Assembly (NCBI GenBank): GCA_025356295.1
Contig: JANXUJ010000097.1
Span: forward strand, 1 to 50,011
Length of the DNA: 50,011 bases
Direction: 5' to 3'
Source: Cyanobacteriota bacterium
GTDB taxonomy: Bacteria; Cyanobacteriota; Cyanobacteriia; Pseudanabaenales; Pseudanabaenaceae
Positions 32,202-40,065 of the stretch are shown here, one piece after another. The stretch's first letter is position 1, and every line of letters starts with the position of its first letter. The notes below the pieces were generated by a model. The model was not told the origin of the DNA, did no database searches, and worked only from the letters and a program-made list of their open reading frames with translations. A program made the translations under genes and the position numbers.

Positions 32202-33192
32202 CAACTACATCAAACAATCCCATACAACCTGCTTCGGCGATCGCATCTTGATGCGGATGAAACATATATTTGCCCGTAAATGCGTATTTTAATTCCAGAA
32301 TATGTCGCTCCGCTGTCCCCATTGTGATTACGTCAGTTTCTTCACTAGGAGTCATACTGCGCCCTGTGCGAAAGACCTGAAACATATTTGCATGGACATG
32401 AAACGTTGCCACAGGGTCAAACTCAATCATATTAAGGACATATAAACGCAATAGTTGATTTTGCTGGACAGCGATCGGTTGCTGCATATAAAAATGTGGC
32501 AACCCATTAAACGCATACATCTCATTGCGCCCATCGCCATTGGTGTCATATCCCGCCATGATTAAAACGATCTCATCAGCAGGAGGTCGCGGTGTGGGTG
32601 GATCAACAATAAACATGCCGTACAAACCTTTACCAATATGCCGTGTCACTGGTTCAATATGACAATGATATAGATGCACTCCATAGGGCTTTGCATCAAA
32701 TTCATAAATAGTCGCCGCCCCATTCCGAATCGGTTTGATTCCATCCATCTCTGACGGATGCTCACCATGAAAATGCAATGAGTGCGAATGTCCTGCTTGA
32801 TTAGAAAAAGCAATCCGTACGCGATCGCCTTCTGTCGCTCTCAAGGTTGGACCGGGTACGCGATCGTTCACATTCCAAGTAATAAAATCAGTCGCCGCAT
32901 CTAATTTGACTGTCTTCGTTTTCGCGGTAAGTTCAAACTCACGCACTGTACGTCCATTTTCTTGGGAAACTTTGCCATAATCAAATTCTCGTAAAGCGGC
33001 GATCGGATTAAGTCCACTGCTCTTAATCCTCTCCTGCGCTACTTCATTGAGCTTCATCTCTGGAACAATAATCTTTTGCTCTAGCTTGTCTTTGCGATCT
33101 GAGAACGTGATCGGACTGCAAGCGATCGCACCTCCAAGTAATCCGATTCCACCCAAACTCAAGCCTAATATTTTTCTGCGTTGCCGATCCAT
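32194..33192 (-). CDS. Two-domain multicopper oxidase, putative ferroxidase
   Basis: A 332-residue exported copper enzyme. The N-terminus has RRKILGLSLGG and a possible lipobox GAIAC (Cys25), so it is probably Tat-exported and anchored. Domain 1 (about residues 90-200) holds HSLHFHGEHP (His140, His142) and HLYHCHIEP...RH...GLYGMF (His176, Cys177, His178, His185, Met193), a type 1 copper site plus type 2/3 ligands. Domain 2 (205-332) holds TFHVHANMF (His265, His267) and YMFHPHQDA (His312, His314). Type 1 copper in the first domain fits the type-C two-domain oxidases, which assemble as trimers. Its place beside FTR1 suggests Fe2+ oxidation. Nitrite reductase or laccase-like activity cannot be ruled out. 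Confidence 0.85.
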   Translation of the reverse strand: MDRQRRKILGLSLGGIGLLGGAIACSPITFSDRKDKLEQKIIVPEMKLNEVAQERIKSSGLNPIAALREFDYGKVSQENGRTVREFELTAKTKTVKLDAATDFITWNVNDRVPGPTLRATEGDRVRIAFSNQAGHSHSLHFHGEHPSEMDGIKPIRNGAATIYEFDAKPYGVHLYHCHIEPVTRHIGKGLYGMFIVDPPTPRPPADEIVLIMAGYDTNGDGRNEMYAFNGLPHFYMQQPIAVQQNQLLRLYVLNMIEFDPVATFHVHANMFQVFRTGRSMTPSEETDVITMGTAERHILELKYAFTGKYMFHPHQDAIAEAGCMGLFDVVAR

Positions 33193-33254
33193 TAACTCTA
33201 ACTACTTGCAAATCTTCCTGTTTATTTTAGCGAATTTGACGTAGCGAGCGATCA

Positions 33255-33307
33255 GCGATTTCGTAAGCTACCTGTCTGGGTCCCAGACAGGTAGCTTACG
33301 AAATCGC
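33255..33307. repeat. 53-bp perfect palindrome
   Basis: Two 26-base arms, 33255-33280 and 33282-33307, are exactly complementary around a single T. The arm begins GCGATTTCGTAAGC and ends CTGTCTGGG. It lies in the 248-base gap upstream of the multicopper oxidase gene. There is no U-tract, so it is not a standard terminator. It resembles a small mobile or REP-type hairpin element. Confidence 0.95.
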
Positions 33308-33376
33308 CTTGCTTAAGATAATGGATATTTACGCAAACTAAGTATTTCAGTTAAATTAGTAAGCTAAAAATATTTA

Positions 33377-33423
33377 ACCCGCAGCGTAAAAGCCTTATAA
33401 ATTTAGGCTTTTACGCTGCGGGT
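33377..33423 (-). terminator. Terminator of the ParA/zinc-finger operon
   Basis: A 19-bp perfect stem (33377-33395 with 33405-33423) with a nine-base AT loop. It lies 17 bases beyond the small zinc-finger gene on the minus strand and is followed on that strand by TTAAATATTTTTA, consistent with intrinsic termination. Confidence 0.8.
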
Positions 33424-33440
33424 ATTTAGGATCGCATTTT

Positions 33441-33590
33441 CTATTTAGGTAAATTTTTAGATTCAATCTTTCCTGTGCCATTGCAAAACGAGCAGTTTTC
33501 TTCGCGCTGAATTTCGCCAGAACAGTCGCGAATTTGAATATAACCTTTACCATCACAGTGATGGCAAGGCTTATCTTTTTGAGTGTTCAT
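33441..33590 (-). CDS. DnaJ-like zinc-finger microprotein
   Basis: A 49-residue protein, MNTQKDKPCHHCDGKGYIQI onward, ending SKNLPK. It holds two CxxCxGxG motifs: CHHCDGKG near residue 9 and CSFCNGTG near residue 33, about 24 residues apart. This is the zinc-finger repeat of DnaJ, reduced to one minimal pair that could bind one Zn2+ ion. The start ATG shares its A with the upstream ParA stop (TAATG), so the two are translationally coupled. Such stand-alone CxxCxGxG miniproteins occur in many cyanobacteria, but I know of no established role for this one. Protein-protein or RNA-binding functions are possible. Confidence 0.8.
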   Translation of the reverse strand: MNTQKDKPCHHCDGKGYIQIRDCSGEIQREENCSFCNGTGKIESKNLPK

Positions 33591-34552
33591 TATTCTAAAT
33601 CGACTAAACTCAACCTTGAAGTTTGTTCTTTCTTGCCTAGCGAAACTTCCAGTTTTTTCAAAAGCTCAACTGTTACTTCAGCAAAAGCTTTTGCGCCGCC
33701 TGAATTGGGATTAGCTAATGAGGCAGGAACAAAGTTGTCTACAGCTTTAGCGATATTTACGTCATTAGGAATTTTAGTTTTAAAAATTTTATCGCTACCG
33801 AAGTCATTGCTAACTCGATCCATGACGTTTTGATAATATCGACTGAGAGTAAAGCCTGCGGACATACTGAACACAATGCCTAATAATTGGATATTGATCG
33901 AATTATCTTCTCGATAAACTTCGCGTAGCTTCTCAATGCGTCTTTCTAATAACTGAATACCGACTACAGATAAAGGTTCAGGCTTGGCGGGCATTAGATA
34001 GTAATCACTGGCGATGATACTGCTGCGAGTGATTAAGTTATAGCCAGGCGCACAGTCGAGAATGATGAAGTCATAGTTTTTAATTGCGGAAGCGAGAATA
34101 CCTTTAATTAAGGTTTGTTCAAATCTACTCCAAGTTTGCTGAAAACTTTGCTTTTCTTCGTATAACAGCGATCGGTTATACAACATTTCTGAGACTAGAA
34201 ATTCATCATATAGATCAATATCACCGACTAATAAATCCAAACCCTGTACTTTGCAAACATGGGGAATTACGATGTCTTTGATTTGATAGACTTTTTCTTC
34301 TGGATCATTAACTTGGACTCCATAACGCGCGATCGCTTGACTAACAAGATGCCGCAGGGTGCGATTTTCTTTGCGACACTTAGCAAACTCGGCTGGCGAG
34401 ATCATGCTGAGAGTGGCGCTGATTTGGGTATCTAAATCTACGACTAAAACTTTTTTACGATGGATTTTGGCCAAACAGGTGGCAATATTTACAGTTAAGG
34501 TGGTTTTTCCTACGCCACCTTTCATATTTACTGTTGCAATCACTTTACCCAT
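33590..34552 (-). CDS. ParA/MinD-like partition ATPase
   Basis: A 320-residue P-loop ATPase. The deviant Walker A is MKGGVGKTT at residues 10-18, with the signature Lys before the glycines. LVVDLDTQISATLS near 38 is motif A', and FIILDCAPGYNLITRSS near 165 is Walker B-like. The start is placed at MGKVIATVNMKGG; a 12-residue longer frame is less typical. ParA proteins position DNA or large complexes, normally with a ParB or adaptor. No ParB or parS is seen nearby. The chromosomal context, with a zinc-finger microprotein coupled downstream, suggests a cargo other than a plasmid. McdA-like or regulatory roles are possible but unproven. Confidence 0.88.
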   Translation of the reverse strand: MGKVIATVNMKGGVGKTTLTVNIATCLAKIHRKKVLVVDLDTQISATLSMISPAEFAKCRKENRTLRHLVSQAIARYGVQVNDPEEKVYQIKDIVIPHVCKVQGLDLLVGDIDLYDEFLVSEMLYNRSLLYEEKQSFQQTWSRFEQTLIKGILASAIKNYDFIILDCAPGYNLITRSSIIASDYYLMPAKPEPLSVVGIQLLERRIEKLREVYREDNSINIQLLGIVFSMSAGFTLSRYYQNVMDRVSNDFGSDKIFKTKIPNDVNIAKAVDNFVPASLANPNSGGAKAFAEVTVELLKKLEVSLGKKEQTSRLSLVDLE

Positions 34553-34648
34553 TTTTAGATACTCCCAAAATAAAGCTTTAAAGTGCATTAACCATACACC
34601 ATTGGATTACCAAATCTTGGCTAGAAAAACTGGTCTTGCGAACTTTTT

Positions 34649-35203
34649 CTAATTAAGATTTGGATTGACGACATGACCTCTGGTGGGATCAGGAATGAAT
34701 AAACCGAGGCGGAGCGATCGCAACATGGCTTCCCATACCTCGATCATCTGTTCTTCACCTTCTGTCCAATAGTCAAAGGTGAATAAACACTGCACATTAC
34801 CACCAATACCGATTAATATTCGCGAAGTTGCATCTCTTTTTTCGGTGGCATCCATATAGCGAACCTCTGTCCACACCAGTCTCATACCATCACGATTAGC
34901 GCTAGTGATTTTGCCTTTGCTAATAATTTGGCGATCGTCATCATCGAGGACTTGTTGAAGTGCTTTTTTGAGGGGAAATGTTGTCCAATCATTAGGCGGG
35001 AGGCGATTAAATGATACTTCTAATGCACCTGTATCAGTCGGTGGTTCTAGATCGGTAAATTTGACGGACTTCTCTTGAAATTTAACGATCCAATCTTTTG
35101 GGAAGTCAAATCGTAATGCGCCGCGATCAGCCACAAATATTTTATATCCGTCTTCCGATTCCCAACTATGATCGCTGCGTAGTGTTAGGTCTTTTTTTCT
35201 CAT
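34649..35203 (-). CDS. Conserved cyanobacterial protein, unknown function
   Basis: A 184-residue protein with no signal peptide or membrane span. It reads MRKKDLTLRSDHSWESEDGY, followed by RFDFPKDWIVKFQEKSVKFT and a LEVSFNRLPPNDW segment; the C-terminal half has LFTFDYWTEGEEQMIEVWEA and MLRSLRLG. The alternating beta pattern with a terminal amphipathic helix resembles the Mog1/PsbP-like fold (as in DUF1795-type proteins), but I cannot assign it. It lies 96 bases upstream of the ParA gene on the same strand and may be co-transcribed with it. There is an HIP1 site in the frame. Confidence 0.65.
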   Translation of the reverse strand: MRKKDLTLRSDHSWESEDGYKIFVADRGALRFDFPKDWIVKFQEKSVKFTDLEPPTDTGALEVSFNRLPPNDWTTFPLKKALQQVLDDDDRQIISKGKITSANRDGMRLVWTEVRYMDATEKRDATSRILIGIGGNVQCLFTFDYWTEGEEQMIEVWEAMLRSLRLGLFIPDPTRGHVVNPNLN

Positions 35204-35532
35204 ATTTATCTCTACGTTAAGGACTTATAGCGCTTTTCAAGCAATTGCGGTATATAGCTTTTCCCCGCCTTCTTCGGGGAAAAGCTATATATTATTATAA
35301 AACCGAAAAAGGAGCGCGAAGGCTCTTTATCTTCTTTCGATTGCAATAAGCGTAGTAAAACAGGCTGATATGGAGAAGTTGGAAATTTTATTGAAGATTT
35401 CATTTTTTCCCGCACTTAACAAACTAAAGCTAATATAGGATTAAAATCGCTTTAGGGGTAATTAAGTACTTAAGTTTGCCATGTATTTTACGATGTTTGT
35501 GGGAGCGATCGTGATTGTTTTATGAATATCTC
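35204..35532. other. Gene-poor gap with a 17-bp hairpin repeat
   Basis: This 329-base stretch holds a perfect 17-bp inverted repeat (35251-35267 with 35275-35291, loop CCTTCTT) preceded by TATAGCGCTTTTCAAGC at 35226-35242. The same words recur near 41291 and 43200, so it looks like a small dispersed element. A 67-codon minus-strand frame across it is rejected as coding. Confidence 0.7.
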
Positions 35533-35682
35533 GTGAGGCGAACTATTTTTTTAGTGGTTTACTGGGTTAAATATAACTGGCTACCCGCATTAGGACTCGT
35601 ATTTTTAGGAGTACTTGCGTACAAAGCCTTGCCTTTAGTAGCAAATCATGATCCAACATGTATGATCGAACATGATCGATAA
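35533..35682 (+). CDS. Possible 49-residue single-span membrane peptide
   Basis: A GTG-started frame of 49 codons whose translation has a clear membrane span (NWLPALGLVFLGVLAYKALP, residues 16-35) preceded by basic residues (RR near the start, VKYNW before the span). The frame ends 11 bases inside the recombinase gene. The ribosome-binding site is weak. It may be real, since single-span small proteins are common in cyanobacteria, or a chance frame. No family is recognised. It could also be a leader peptide for the recombinase gene. Confidence 0.35.
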   Translation: MRRTIFLVVYWVKYNWLPALGLVFLGVLAYKALPLVANHDPTCMIEHDR

Positions 35683-37243
35683 CCGAATAGATAACTTAGA
35701 GCGAATTCTCACGGTTTGCGATCGCCACACTTTGACAGGTCAGCGCAATTACGCAATTTTGCGATTATTAATCGAGAATTCGCTAAAGCGGCAACAGGTT
35801 GCGGCGATAAATATTAGTGATGTTGATATTCAGGGGCGATCACTTCAAGTTCAGAGTCGATATAAACGACAAGATCAACAAAAAGATCAACGAAATCAGA
35901 AACAAATTATTAGTCTCAGCTTGGACGCAACCACCGCAATACAAGACTGGCTGTCTTCAATCCATATTTCTGACGAATCTGATGATATGCAAACAGATTC
36001 ACAAATATCATCACAAATCCCATTATTTATATCTCTAGATCGCGCTCACTATGGACATCGGCTGACGGGGACTGCCATTTATAGCATCGTCAAAAAGGCA
36101 GCGGTGAATGCTGGTATTAGTGAAGCGATCGCTCCCGAACAGTTACGATTTAGTCGAGAAAAACATGCCTTAAAGCAAGATTGCGAGACGCTTGACAAGA
36201 CTCTAATCAAGACATATAAGACTCAAGTAAGAATAGCTGATGTATCTGAACTAGAATATGAGAATCATAATAAGACTCAAATAGAGACTAACGAGACTCA
36301 AATAAGAAGTGTTCATTATGCACTCAACGAATTTCGTCCAGACATATTAACTTCACTCCTCACTGACAAACGCAGTCTCAATACTCGCCGTGCTTACGAA
36401 AAAGACTTACATTATTTTTTTCTTGCTGCCTATGGACAGAAGCCAACCGAGCTAGTAATCACACAATTTTTGCAGTTGAGTCGGTTTGAAGCGATCGCGA
36501 TCGCCTTGAGATACAAATCCGATCTGATTGCTAAAGGACTCAAAGAAGCAACAATCAATCGCCGCCTATCTGCACTCAAATCTCTGGTTAACTTTGCCGC
36601 AAAATTAGGAAAATGTAACTGGAACCTTGATGATGTCCAAACTGAAGTAGTCCAGTCTTATCGTGATACAACAGGGCTTAAGCCTGAAGGTATTCGCACC
36701 ATATTAATGGAACCTGATCGCCAAACAGATAGAGGAAAGCGAGATTTTGCGATTTTGCGGCTGCTTTGGGACAATGCTCTGCGCCGTAATGAAGTTGTTA
36801 GCGCCAATATCGGTGATTTTGATTTTGAAGGGCGATCGCTCCAAATCTTAGGTAAAGGACGCGGCTCTCAAAAGAGTCTCATTAGTCTTAATACAGGAAC
36901 AACTAACGCAATTCAAGAATGGCTATCTCGACTTGAGACTAATAATCCAAATCAGCCATTATTCAGCGCCCTCGATCGCGCCAATCGCGGACACAGACTG
37001 ACTGGCACAGCTATTTATCAAATTGTTCGCCAAACCGCGCAAGCCTCAGGAATTTCTAAACAAATGTCACCCCACCGTATTCGTCACTCCGCGATCACCG
37101 CCGCCCTCGATGCAACCAATGGTAATGTGCGTAAAGTCCAGAAACTATCACGTCATAAAAAACTGGACACGCTCATGCTCTATGACGACAACCGCACCAA
37201 TATGCAAGGCGAAGTATCGAGTTTGTTGGGCGATTTGGTATAA
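35672..37243 (+). CDS. Tyrosine recombinase with duplicated catalytic domain
   Basis: A 523-residue tyrosine recombinase with an unusual internal duplication. Residues 1-165 resemble the first two-thirds of a catalytic domain but are degenerate: Lys replaces the first catalytic Arg (NSLKRQQV), the HxxR His is Glu (PEQLRFS), and the His/Tyr end is absent. Residues 166-215 are a low-complexity linker. Residues 216-325 form the SAM-like DNA-binding core (TRRAYEKDLHYFF). Residues 335-523 are the complete catalytic domain: Arg371 in NALRRNEV, His468 and Arg471 in PHRIRHS, His495 in LSRHKKLD, and Tyr504. Both copies share HRLTGTAIY. The intact copy should cut and rejoin DNA. No att site or mobile element is evident around it. 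Confidence 0.88.
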   Translation: MIDNRIDNLERILTVCDRHTLTGQRNYAILRLLIENSLKRQQVAAINISDVDIQGRSLQVQSRYKRQDQQKDQRNQKQIISLSLDATTAIQDWLSSIHISDESDDMQTDSQISSQIPLFISLDRAHYGHRLTGTAIYSIVKKAAVNAGISEAIAPEQLRFSREKHALKQDCETLDKTLIKTYKTQVRIADVSELEYENHNKTQIETNETQIRSVHYALNEFRPDILTSLLTDKRSLNTRRAYEKDLHYFFLAAYGQKPTELVITQFLQLSRFEAIAIALRYKSDLIAKGLKEATINRRLSALKSLVNFAAKLGKCNWNLDDVQTEVVQSYRDTTGLKPEGIRTILMEPDRQTDRGKRDFAILRLLWDNALRRNEVVSANIGDFDFEGRSLQILGKGRGSQKSLISLNTGTTNAIQEWLSRLETNNPNQPLFSALDRANRGHRLTGTAIYQIVRQTAQASGISKQMSPHRIRHSAITAALDATNGNVRKVQKLSRHKKLDTLMLYDDNRTNMQGEVSSLLGDLV

Positions 37244-37386
37244 GGTTAGCGATGAACCGCGATCTTTAGTTATTGCTAAAATAAATAGCAAGCATTGGTC
37301 AAACATTGGTCAAAAGGCTCAGCATCGACATAGTTATTCAAACTTCCCTCGCTGAGCATTTATTAGTAATTCCTCTGAAATAAGTT

Positions 37387-39957
37387 ATGCCCGTACCCGT
37401 AGAACAGTTACTCACCTCCGAAATTCTGAAACCTGCCCGTTATTTAGGTAACGAGTTTGGTGCAGTTCATAAACCTTGGGACAATGCGATCGTGCGTTGG
37501 TCGCTGACTTATCCTGAAGTCTATGAGGTGGGTGCGTCAAATTTGGGGCATATCATTCTCTACAGCATTATTAACTCTCAAGATGGGCAGTTATGCGATC
37601 GCGCTTATTTACCCGCACCTGATTTATCAGCGAAGTTACGCGAAACGAGAACCGATTTGTTTGCCGTTGAATCTAAGCGATCGCTACGCGAATTTGATAT
37701 TTTAGGCTTTAGTCTTAGTTATGAGTTAGGTGCAACTAATGTTTTGGAAATGCTCGACTTAGCGAATATTCCGATCACATGGCAAGAACGGAGTGAAATG
37801 GCGATCGCCGAATGCCCTTTAATTTTCGCAGGCGGACAAACTGCAACTTCCAATCCTGAGCCATACGCTGACTTCTTTGACTTCTTTGCTCTCGGTGATG
37901 GCGAAGAATTATTACCCGAAATTGGCGAAGTTCTCAAGGTCGCGAAACTTGCTGGCAAAACCCGCCGCGAAACTTTATTAGCTCTCGCTAACGAGATTGA
38001 TGGAGTATATGTACCCGAATTCTATGACATGGATGTCAAAACAGGCGCGGTCAAGCCCAATCGCAACGATGTATCTCCTCGTGCAATGCGCCGTGTCGCG
38101 ACACCGATGCCAGAACATAGTATTGGCTTAGTTCCATTAGTGGAAACTGTTCACGATCGCTTAACTATAGAGATACGCCGAGGTTGTACTCGCGGCTGTC
38201 GCTTCTGTCAACCAGGGATGCTGACCCGTCCTGCGCGTGACGTTGATCCTGAGAAAGTTGTTGATACGATCGAGAGAGCGCTACGAGAAACAGGCTATAA
38301 CGAGTTCTCTTTACTTTCTCTCTCTTGTTCTGATTATCTCGCTTTACCATCAGTTGGCGTACAGATTAAAAATCGCTTCAAAGATGAACATATAACTCTC
38401 TCACTGCCTAGCCAAAGAGTCGATCGCTTTGATGAGAATATCGCGCATATGTTACGCAGTGGCGATGGTCGTCAGCAGCAGAGTCTCACCTTTGCGCCTG
38501 AAGCAGGTACACAGAGATTGCGTGATGTGATTAATAAGGGCTTGACCAACGAAGAACTTTTACAAGGCATCAAGACTGCCTACACCGAAGGTTGGGATAA
38601 GGTGAAGCTCTATTTTATGATTGGCTTACCGACTGAAACAGATGAAGATGTGATCGGTATCGTTGATACGGTGGCGTGGTTGCAGAATGAATGTTCAGAA
38701 AAGGGAAGAAAGAAACTCGCGGTGAATTTGACGATTTCTAATTTCACACCGAAGCCACATACTCCATTCCAATGGCATACGGTATCTACGGGTGATTTTT
38801 TGCAGAAGCAGAGATTGTTACGCAAAGAATTTCGCCGCTTAGCGAATATCAAAGTCAACTATACCGATATTCGGATCAGTGCGATGGAAGATTTTGTCGG
38901 TCGAGGCGATCGCTGTCTTGGTAAAGTCCTATATCGCGCTTGGCAACTGGGCGCAGGGCTGGAGTCGTGGTTTGAGAATACCGAAAAAGCTTTTGGGGCA
39001 TGGACACAAGCGATCGCTGAAGCTGATCTAGTTTGGGAAAATCCATCTCTTAAAATTCAAGACGATTTACCATGGGATCATATTGATACAGGTATCGATA
39101 AGCAATGGTTGATTGAAGATTGGGAAAGGGCGATCGCCGCGCAAACTATTCCAGATTGTTCCTTTGGTGGTTGCTCAGCTTGCGGAGTTTGCGGTCCCAA
39201 ATTTGGACATAATGTGATCATTCCCCCACCCGAAATTCCTGTAATTTCTCTAGAAAAACCTATAGTTCCACCTAGAGTGCAGCGTATTCGCCTCAAATTT
39301 GGCAAACTAGGCGATATGAGTCTGATTTCGCATCTCGATTTGCATCGGTTCTTCCAGCGCGCTGCTAGACGAGCCGCTTTACCGATCGCTTATACCGAAG
39401 GATTTAATCCTTTACCGCGTATTTCGATCGCTAAAGCATTACCTCTTGGTCAAACTAGCAACGCTGAGTTTGTTGATTTTGAACTGACAGAGAATATTCC
39501 TATTGAAGAATTTCAACAGCGTTTTAGTGCCGAGCTTGATGCTGACTTGCCGATTTATGCGATCGCCGAAGTTCCCGTACATTCACCATCATTTGATTCC
39601 ATTCTAGAGGTTGCCGAATATACGCTAACTTTGGCTTTCATTACACCACGCGATCGCCATGTCGCCGACATCATGGATCTGCTCGAAGGCGCAAGTTATT
39701 GCGTTATCGCGGCAACTTCTATCCAAATGTCAAAAGTCTCGAAATCAGGTCGTAATCAAATGTTAGAGTTACGCGATCGGCTATTCACGATCACCGTAAT
39801 TAATCCTGATGCCGAATATCCCCAAATACATTTTATGGGCAGTTGCAAGTCTGACAGCAATCTCAAACCCGAATATGTGGTGTATATGATGAATAAGTAT
39901 TTGGCTGAAGAGGATGAGGTGAAATTAGTCAAAGTGCATCGGGAAGCAATGCGCTAA
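37387..39957 (+). CDS. TIGR03960-type B12-binding-like radical SAM protein
   Basis: An 856-residue fusion. Residues 1-230 resemble the cobalamin-binding-like domain (EVGASNLGHIILYSI). The radical SAM core has RRGCTRGCRFCQPG near 264-277, whose three Cys bind the 4Fe-4S cluster. Residues near 594-604 hold CSFGGCSACGVCG, a possible extra metal site. From about 631 to the end is DUF2344 (KLGDMSLISHLDLHRFFQRA, TEGFNPLPRIS). This arrangement is conserved across cyanobacteria and many other bacteria, but I do not know of an established substrate. RNA modification has been suspected by analogy. It is probably monocistronic, following the recombinase by 143 bases. Confidence 0.9.
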   Translation: MPVPVEQLLTSEILKPARYLGNEFGAVHKPWDNAIVRWSLTYPEVYEVGASNLGHIILYSIINSQDGQLCDRAYLPAPDLSAKLRETRTDLFAVESKRSLREFDILGFSLSYELGATNVLEMLDLANIPITWQERSEMAIAECPLIFAGGQTATSNPEPYADFFDFFALGDGEELLPEIGEVLKVAKLAGKTRRETLLALANEIDGVYVPEFYDMDVKTGAVKPNRNDVSPRAMRRVATPMPEHSIGLVPLVETVHDRLTIEIRRGCTRGCRFCQPGMLTRPARDVDPEKVVDTIERALRETGYNEFSLLSLSCSDYLALPSVGVQIKNRFKDEHITLSLPSQRVDRFDENIAHMLRSGDGRQQQSLTFAPEAGTQRLRDVINKGLTNEELLQGIKTAYTEGWDKVKLYFMIGLPTETDEDVIGIVDTVAWLQNECSEKGRKKLAVNLTISNFTPKPHTPFQWHTVSTGDFLQKQRLLRKEFRRLANIKVNYTDIRISAMEDFVGRGDRCLGKVLYRAWQLGAGLESWFENTEKAFGAWTQAIAEADLVWENPSLKIQDDLPWDHIDTGIDKQWLIEDWERAIAAQTIPDCSFGGCSACGVCGPKFGHNVIIPPPEIPVISLEKPIVPPRVQRIRLKFGKLGDMSLISHLDLHRFFQRAARRAALPIAYTEGFNPLPRISIAKALPLGQTSNAEFVDFELTENIPIEEFQQRFSAELDADLPIYAIAEVPVHSPSFDSILEVAEYTLTLAFITPRDRHVADIMDLLEGASYCVIAATSIQMSKVSKSGRNQMLELRDRLFTITVINPDAEYPQIHFMGSCKSDSNLKPEYVVYMMNKYLAEEDEVKLVKVHREAMR

Positions 39958-39968
39958 CAATTGCATAA

Positions 39969-40064
39969 CTACACCAAGCATTCTTGCAATTGTTGTTGAA
40001 GCAACTGTGCATCAAGATTTCTACCAATAAGAACCATTTGAAATGACTTTAGCAAAGCTCTGAG
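39969..40064 (-). pseudogene. CobW-family C-terminal relic
   Basis: A 31-codon open stretch on the minus strand ends at a TAG (39969-39971) and reads LRALLKSFQMVLIGRNLDAQ, then LLQQQLQECLV. This matches the extreme C-terminus of G3E/CobW GTPases, where FIGRNLD followed by an L-rich helix and a final Cys-Leu is typical. There is no start codon, no GTPase domain and no zinc-binding CxCC motif, and the frame abuts the stop of the glycosyltransferase at 40066. It is best read as a remnant left by deletion or by insertion of the glycosyltransferase gene. No function is expected. Confidence 0.7.
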
Positions 40065-40065
40065 C

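Noticed and set aside
33441..34552. Plasmid-type partition locus
   Set aside because: There is no ParB, no parS-like repeats and no replication gene nearby; surrounding genes are chromosomal.
35212..35415. A 67-codon minus-strand frame in the gap
   Set aside because: It spans a 17-bp inverted repeat that also occurs in part elsewhere, its protein has no recognisable motif, and coding through such a repeat is unlikely.
35672..37243. Recombinase as part of an insertion sequence or integron
   Set aside because: No terminal inverted repeats, target-site duplications, attC-like sites or cassette genes can be seen around it.
37023..37355. A 110-codon plus-strand frame near the recombinase end
   Set aside because: It overlaps the conserved catalytic end of the recombinase in another frame and has no family features.
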